Assembly: GCA_013054445.1 (NCBI GenBank)
Contig: JAAMPI010000757.1
Coordinates: 1 to 26,566, forward strand
DNA from: Cudoniella acicularis
Taxonomy: Eukaryota > Ascomycota > Leotiomycetes > Helotiales > Helotiaceae
Length of the DNA stretch: 26,566 bases
Direction of reading: 5' to 3'
The notes under the pieces are model-generated. The model was not told where the DNA came from, did not search any database, and saw nothing but the letters and a program-made list of their open reading frames with translations. Positions 21,686 through 26,566 of the stretch are shown here, piece by piece. The translations under genes were made by a program, and so were the position numbers. The first letter of the stretch is position 1. Each line of letters begins with the position of its first letter.

Positions 21686-22502
21686 ACGTGGAAATACCGT
21701 CACCACTCAAATAAATAAATAATATTCGCATGCGTACATTTTAAGTTTCTTTTTTATGAGAACGGTGCTCGTATGAATTCTTGACTTCTCAACGAAACAC
21801 TAAGCAACATAATCGTAGTGAGTGCGAAGACGGAAAGATGGAAATTCCAAGAGTTTTCAGGGGGCATACTGGTATGGACCGAAGTTTGCCAAACTTAGCA
21901 GACGCTTTTCTTGAAACACCAAGAAGCCAATATTTAATCAGCGGGGATCAATGGTTGTTCCTTCGCAATGCGAAAATGATATCAGCTTGTTTATTTAGGA
22001 GGTGCAATGTCTTGATATTTGAACCTTTTCTCAGAAGACTGGTATTTCTAAGAAGAGAGCAGATTATTTTCTCTGGTCAATCGAAATCTGATTACTAGAG
22101 AGGAATGAAGGTGGATATAGGCATAGCTGCTGAGATAAAATTTAAGCAGCCGCCAAGTCCAGTAGCTTGCCCGCCAAGGTAATTCAGGGGGGCAAATATA
22201 TGACTTTGACGTGTATTTAGAATCTAATATCCCCAGTGCCTCCCACCTCAACCATGAATTTCCAATTCTGCTAAGTCTTAACTCAATCTCAAAAAATTTA
22301 CATGACGCTGCCATGTCTTGGTTATAAAACTTAGTCGCAGTTTGTGGATTATAGTAAATCGTTTACAGCACATCATCCAACTCAATATTTGACCCCAAAA
22401 TGATCCACCGTAAAATACAATGCTTTGATGTGTTTATATAGCAGCAAGCACACATACTGTCTGGCGTTTCTTTCCCAGTGTGTCGATTTGAAATCTTCTA
22501 CC
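21686..22502. other. intergenic, no supportable gene
   Basis: 817 bases, moderately AT-rich. Open frames up to 105 codons on either strand show no motifs or credible splicing. Confidence 0.45.
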
Positions 22503-24402
22503 ATGCTCGCTACTTGGCTGTTGTTCTATGCTGTGGGCATTTTCGTTGCTCGCACGTTGCTGAATGAGCCTGACACCGGATAAGATATTGTCCACATACG
22601 TGTATTTAAACAATTGCCTTACTTTAAAGTAGAATCAATGAGGCGTTAGCACTGTATGCTTCCGATGGCACACCTCCACTTTCAAATATTGTCGGCCTCC
22701 CAGGTTTCGAATGGGTCGCAAAAAACCATATAAACACCACAGCATACACATACTATAGAAACGGCGCGGCTGGAGAATGGCCGTACCACAACAACCTTGG
22801 AGCTTTCCAACGAATTCGGTTAAGGCCTCATGCCATGGTCGATATCACAAACATCGAATCTACTTTGAGGTAAGTTTCCCACGATATTTTTTGTTCCCAT
22901 TGAGTGAGAAACCTCTAGCACAAAATTTTTGGACACGACTTCTCAGCACCATTTTTCATCAGTCCTTGCGCCCAAGCAGATTACGGCAACTCAGGAGCGG
23001 AACTAGGATTAGTGCAAGGCACAAACGCAGGAAACATCCTCTACATCCCCTCCCTCTTCGCATACCTCTCAGTCGAGGAAATCGCGGCCGGAAAACCCTC
23101 CAACGCACCCCAAGTCCTCTTCCAACATGTCTACCTCGATTCAAACGATACGACAGCCCTTCAAATCCTCCAATGAGTCGAGAAAGCGGGATCGAAAGCG
23201 ATCGTGTACATAGCTGACTCCGCTGCTGATGGAAATCGCCACCGTGCTGCGCGTTATGGTGTTAGTTGAACCGGTGTGTAAAATGATATGATTTGATTTA
23301 ATTAATGGCTATTAATTAAAATCAACTCAAGTACTTTATACACGAATCAAAATTAAATCAGGAAAAATTAATAAAATTAATTATTAATTAATTAATAGTC
23401 ACGTGACGCTGTTCTAAGGAGGATGATACGAAGCCCGATTAAGGTTTAAGGCTAGTAGAAGCTAGACGCGTTATAGAGGGTATATCCGATCGAAAGCTTC
23501 TAATTTGCCTGAAAAAGCTTCTAGGAGGCTCGGGAAGGCTCTAGGGGCAGCGTACCATAGTGGCGGCTATGGGCCGCTTAGCTAAGACAGAACATGACCG
23601 GGCCTATTATTCAGCGACTCTAGAACTATATTTAGACTCTATTTCTATTTCTTTATCTTATATCTTTTATAAATAATTAGTGGTTCTTTAATAAGTTATT
23701 AAAATAATAAAAGAATCTTAAAAAGCCCTTAAAAACTCTTGCTTACTAGGCTATTAATCAATTAATTAATTATAATTAAATAATTATTCAAATCAAATCA
23801 AGTGGGCCTTGAAATCCTTTAATTAAAATTTAATCAAGTAAGATTAAGTAAATTAATTATTAATTAATTACTCTAGATAATCCTTTGACACACTGGTTGG
23901 TTCTGCAGATAGCAGTTATTCGTACAGCAGTTGGGATTACTACAACAAGATGCAGAATATGACGAGTCTGCCTAACATCATCAAGGGTATCATGTCCGTT
24001 GAAGGTGTCCACATCGCCGTGCAGAAAGGAGCCCCAGCCATTATTTTATCCAACCATGGCGGTCGCCAATTAGATGGTTCACCCAGTTCTTTAGAAGTTT
24101 CGTTGGGGATTTATGAGATGGCACCAGAAGTTTTTCGGCAGATTGAGGTATATGCCGATGGGGGTGTGCGGTATGGAGCTGACGCGTTGAAGCTGCTTGC
24201 GCTGGGGGCGAAGGCCGTTGGGCTCGGAAGACCATTCATGTATGCGAATGTGTACGGGACGGATGGGGTTACACATGCGATTGAGCTGCCGAAGAAGGAA
24301 GTTGCGCTTGATGCGGCGAATATGGGAGTTGCGGACATCAAGGCTATTGACCCGTCGTATGTGAGGTGGGTGTTGAGTCCTACAAATGGTTGGTTAGGAT
24401 AA
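22503..24402 (+). pseudogene. FMN-dependent alpha-hydroxy-acid dehydrogenase (lactate/glycolate oxidase family), disrupted
   Basis: Members of this family oxidise L-2-hydroxy acids with FMN. Recognisable pieces in order: a probable first exon with a hydrophobic leader (MLATWLLFYAVGIFVARTLL, from 22503); IVGLPGFEWVAKN and AYTYYRNGAAGEWPYHNN (about 22690-22869); a 49-nt intron (22870-22918); GHDFSAPFFISPCAQADYG onward to about 23270; and the C-terminal half with the FMN/substrate signature SNHGGRQLDG, then YADGGVRYGADALKLLALGA and GLGRPFMYAN, ending at TAA 24400-24402. Damage: the first exon runs into TAA with no normal donor; the reading frame slips by one base in the A/T tract at about 22922-22930; in-frame TGA occurs at 23174-23176 and 23267-23269, both where Trp would fit; and a roughly 626-bp AT-rich element separates the halves. 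The left edge of the element has an intron-donor-like GTGTGT and the right flank an acceptor-like TTCTGCAG, so the insertion may lie in an intron. The stops and frameshift still argue for a dead gene. Confidence 0.8.
23271..23896. mobile_element. AT-rich inverted-repeat element (MITE-like) inside the dehydrogenase
   Basis: The left end CCGGTGTGTAAAATGAT and the reverse complement of the right end, CCAGTGTGTCAAAGGAT, agree at 14 of 17 positions. Inside them both arms continue for about 125-145 bases as imperfect AT-rich inverted repeats sharing GATTTGATTT and TTAATTAATTAATAG words. The core (about 23400-23620) has near-normal GC content and begins with the palindrome GTCACGTGAC (23399-23408). 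No transposase frame is present, so it would be non-autonomous. Target-site duplication is unclear. No family name is assigned. Confidence 0.6.
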
Positions 24403-24982
24403 AGGGTCTACAGTTATTGAGATATGAAGGAATTTCTTACCAATTATGCTTCTTTTTGTTAGTAAGAACTCATTATATATACTCAACTTGGGGTAAAAGT
24501 ACAATTTCATGTTGTGAATTCTCCCGTAAGCCCCCTATGCCATGAATAATATGTGAAATATTTTCAAACCGACATCAAGGAATCGAGAAAGAACAAAAAT
24601 GTTCCCAAATTAAACTTTTATGAGTTATTCATGAACTTCGCCCAAGTGTTGATAGGGTAAGCCTTCGTACTTTAATTTTGCCTCGAATTCTGCAAGTACT
24701 TATTGCCATGGTAATATTCTTGTATCATTTTCGAATTAATCTGAACAAAGCATCCCTATAGATTCCTCTGAGAAAGGGGGTTAGTAAATCCAATAACTCT
24801 GTTAGAGACAAGTATCAGGGATGGAAAAATGGGGGTATTCCAGGTTTCCATATGGGATTACACTGTTACAGGAGTCTCGATAAGAAAACATTTTCTAATT
24901 GCGTGGAACCTGAGCTATAGTCATATAAAACCTTAGACCTTGTGCTATTCAGAACACGAAGTCGCCACTTTCACATTGTCGC
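24403..24982. other. intergenic between convergent genes
   Basis: 580 bases, AT-rich, between the end of the dehydrogenase pseudogene and the stop of the NmrA-like gene. No coding frame or RNA gene is visible. Confidence 0.45.
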
Positions 24983-26256
24983 CTAAGGTCTTCCCGCCCA
25001 GTGCTTCACAAGAAACTCTTCCACGTCTGCGAATTTATAGTCTGGCAACAGCCGATTCCATTCATCCGACACAACCCAAGATTTGGAAACACCACTGAGC
25101 AGGCTACCCCTGACAATGATCTTCGAGAATTGTTCATTTTGCTCTGGGGTGAGCGCCGGATCGTTGAATTTCGGGACCCATGGAGAATCGACTTTGCCTA
25201 AGCGCACGTCATCTTCCTTTAAGGTGGTGATGTCCCACGGCTTGCCGCCTATTTTATATTGATCAGTTATCAATCGGAAATGGCGTCTTCTGTACATACC
25301 TCGGGCTTTAACTCCAATTTCCAAGAGCTTTGACATCGAGAGCGTCATTCCATAGACGCCGCCAATGACCGGCCACTCGCCGCTGTACTCGACTGCTCCG
25401 GCCACAACATGAGCCAGGTCTTTCATGGTCGTTGCCGTAAATTCGCCGACGTTGCCCTCGAGAGTGATAGCTCGACGATTGGGGAAGTCGATCCACAGTT
25501 CAAAGGGCTCAAGATGCTTGCAAGTACCTGCGGGTGCACAATAGTCTAGCAGAAGGCCAGGTTGAAAAAGGGTGTATTCGAGAACCTATAAATGGATAAT
25601 GAGAAGCGGAATCGGATATTAAGCTGTTGATATCTCAATAGCATACCTTCTTTTCTTTGTTAAGTTCTTCGAGATAGGCCCTGACGTTAACCTTTTCGGC
25701 ATACCACGGCAGTTCCTCGATGCTTGCGCTTTTCGATCACCAGACTTGGTCAGTTTGAATTTCCTCTAAGTGAAAGCCCTTTTGTAGTGCTACTCTGTGT
25801 TACAAGGTATTCACACTCACCTCGACCACTCGTTTGGAGCAAAACGCTTAACACCGGCGGCGACTGCTGCGTCAATCAACAGTTTTTGGGCGGCACTGCC
25901 ATGGTCTGTGTGAGCGCTGGAGAAGCAGAGAACAGTGTGTACACCATTGAGAATGCTGGTCAGTTGTGCCTTGTCTGTGTAATCGGTCTTGGCCCATGTG
26001 ACGCCTGGGAGGCTTTCGGTAGTGGAGGGGTCCTGGTTTGGATCAGCAATCAGGTTTTAATGACGCCATGCTGGTTTGAACCTTGCGGGAGAGAATTAAT
26101 ATTTCATGCTTGTGGGTTGCTGCCAGGACATCGATGACTTCACTCGCGATATCTGCGAATGTTATAGTTAGCCCGAGAGGTTGGACATAGAAGGTGATGT
26201 GTATAAGGTAGGCATGACTTACGCCCTGAGCCGCCGGCTACTGCAATTTTGACCAT
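24983..26256 (-). CDS. NmrA/isoflavone-reductase-like NAD(P)-binding protein
   Basis: Six minus-strand exons (26256-26223, 26152-26082, 26032-25821, 25728-25647, 25585-25300, 25248-24983) join in frame to 316 aa. Introns are 70, 49, 92, 61 and 51 nt, all GT-AG. The N-terminus MVKIAVAGGSGHIASEV is a Rossmann dinucleotide-binding loop (GGSGHIA, residues 8-14), reassembled across the first intron. Next come GVTWAKTDYTD, GVHTVLCFSSAHTD and GVKRFAPNEWSS, the conserved core of fungal NmrA-like short-chain reductases. Later TLFQPGLLLDYCAP and FELWIDFPNRRAITLEGN lead into a helical C-terminal part. The classical SDR catalytic Tyr-x-x-x-Lys is not evident, as is usual in NmrA-like proteins; it may be a reductase or an NAD(P)-responsive regulator. 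Substrate unknown. No biosynthetic backbone gene lies nearby in the window. Confidence 0.88.
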
Positions 26257-26566
26257 GTTGTATGAGATTTTGCTTTGGAGATTGAGTGAGGATAGATATT
26301 TATAGCGCTTCTAGCATTTCAAGAAGGGGATTTCGATTCATATATATTCGAATAAATGTCACGTGTACCAGTCCCTAAACCACGAGGCAACATTGACTCG
26401 GGAAGAATGTTGTCCCTATCATCGCAAGCAAGACGTTTTGGTGGGGAGGTACTGTAAGGCTGTTGGCTCCCTTCGGTGTGATTCTTGCCGTGTTGTTGAT
26501 GTGGGGTATGGTCCTAGTCCACGGATAGGAGCTGGACATGCACATCATTGGCTCAATAGGCGAATT
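26257..26566. other. upstream region of the NmrA-like gene
   Basis: This is the 5' flank of the minus-strand gene starting at 26256. A TATA-like stretch (on the minus strand, GCTATAAATATC) lies about 45 bases upstream of the ATG. No other gene is supported up to the window edge. Confidence 0.4.

Noticed and set aside
23174..23269. The two TGA stops as direct repeat-induced point mutation products
   Set aside because: If they came from TGG, the changed C on the other strand is followed by C, not A, so the usual CpA-to-TpA signature is not met.
22503..26256. A secondary-metabolite cluster formed by the FMN dehydrogenase and the NmrA-like gene
   Set aside because: No PKS, NRPS, terpene synthase, DMATS or pathway regulator is present in the window, and the dehydrogenase is broken.
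1..26566. tRNA genes, rRNA, CRISPR arrays or tandem repeat arrays
   Set aside because: No cloverleaf with a matching T-arm, no rRNA sequence and no regularly spaced direct repeats were found by eye on either strand. A tRNAscan or Infernal run would settle small RNAs.

Overview
The window reads as nuclear DNA of a filamentous ascomycete. Genes are split by short GT-AG introns (mostly 49-92 nt) with CTAAC/CTGAC-type branch sites. One gene is a secreted GH7 cellobiohydrolase with a fungal CBM1. AT-rich repeat debris is present. A plant-matter-degrading Leotiomycete would fit, but that placement is inference. Gene models below were spliced by hand from the sequence.

Layout. 1-2280: an AT-rich repeat block (about 160-372), then a decayed minus-strand gene of a cysteine-motif (CxxC) ascomycete family carrying in-frame stops. 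2281-4477: gene-free, ending in the promoter of the cellobiohydrolase at 4478-6165 (+). 6598-8178 (-): a JEN1-type carboxylate/lactate permease. It diverges from 8692-10106 (+), an unrecognised 436-aa protein with a TPR-like C-terminal part. 10795-11965 (-): a conserved multi-spanning membrane protein. 11966-14559: a long stretch without a supportable gene. 14560-15605 (+): a secreted, probably GPI-anchored Ser/Thr-rich protein. 16724-17855 (-) and 18873-21685 (+): a divergent gene pair (see below). 22503-24402 (+): an FMN-dependent alpha-hydroxy-acid dehydrogenase pseudogene split by a roughly 626-bp AT-rich inverted-repeat element. 24983-26256 (-): a six-exon NmrA/isoflavone-reductase-like NAD(P)-binding protein.

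The most interesting part is 16724-21685. A 360-aa protein whose order of elements resembles the gasdermin pore-forming domain stands head to head with a large protein ending in a CHAT caspase-like protease domain (His761, Cys801). Fungal gasdermin-like genes are known to sit beside CHAT or subtilisin protease genes whose products cleave and activate them, so this looks like a candidate regulated cell-death module. The CHAT gene carries an apparent one-base deletion after the catalytic residues. The module may therefore be damaged in this strain, or the sequence may hold an error.

A second theme is carbon use: the cellulase, the carboxylate permease, and a broken alpha-hydroxy-acid (lactate-type) dehydrogenase. 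These genes do not form an obvious operon-like or secondary-metabolite cluster.
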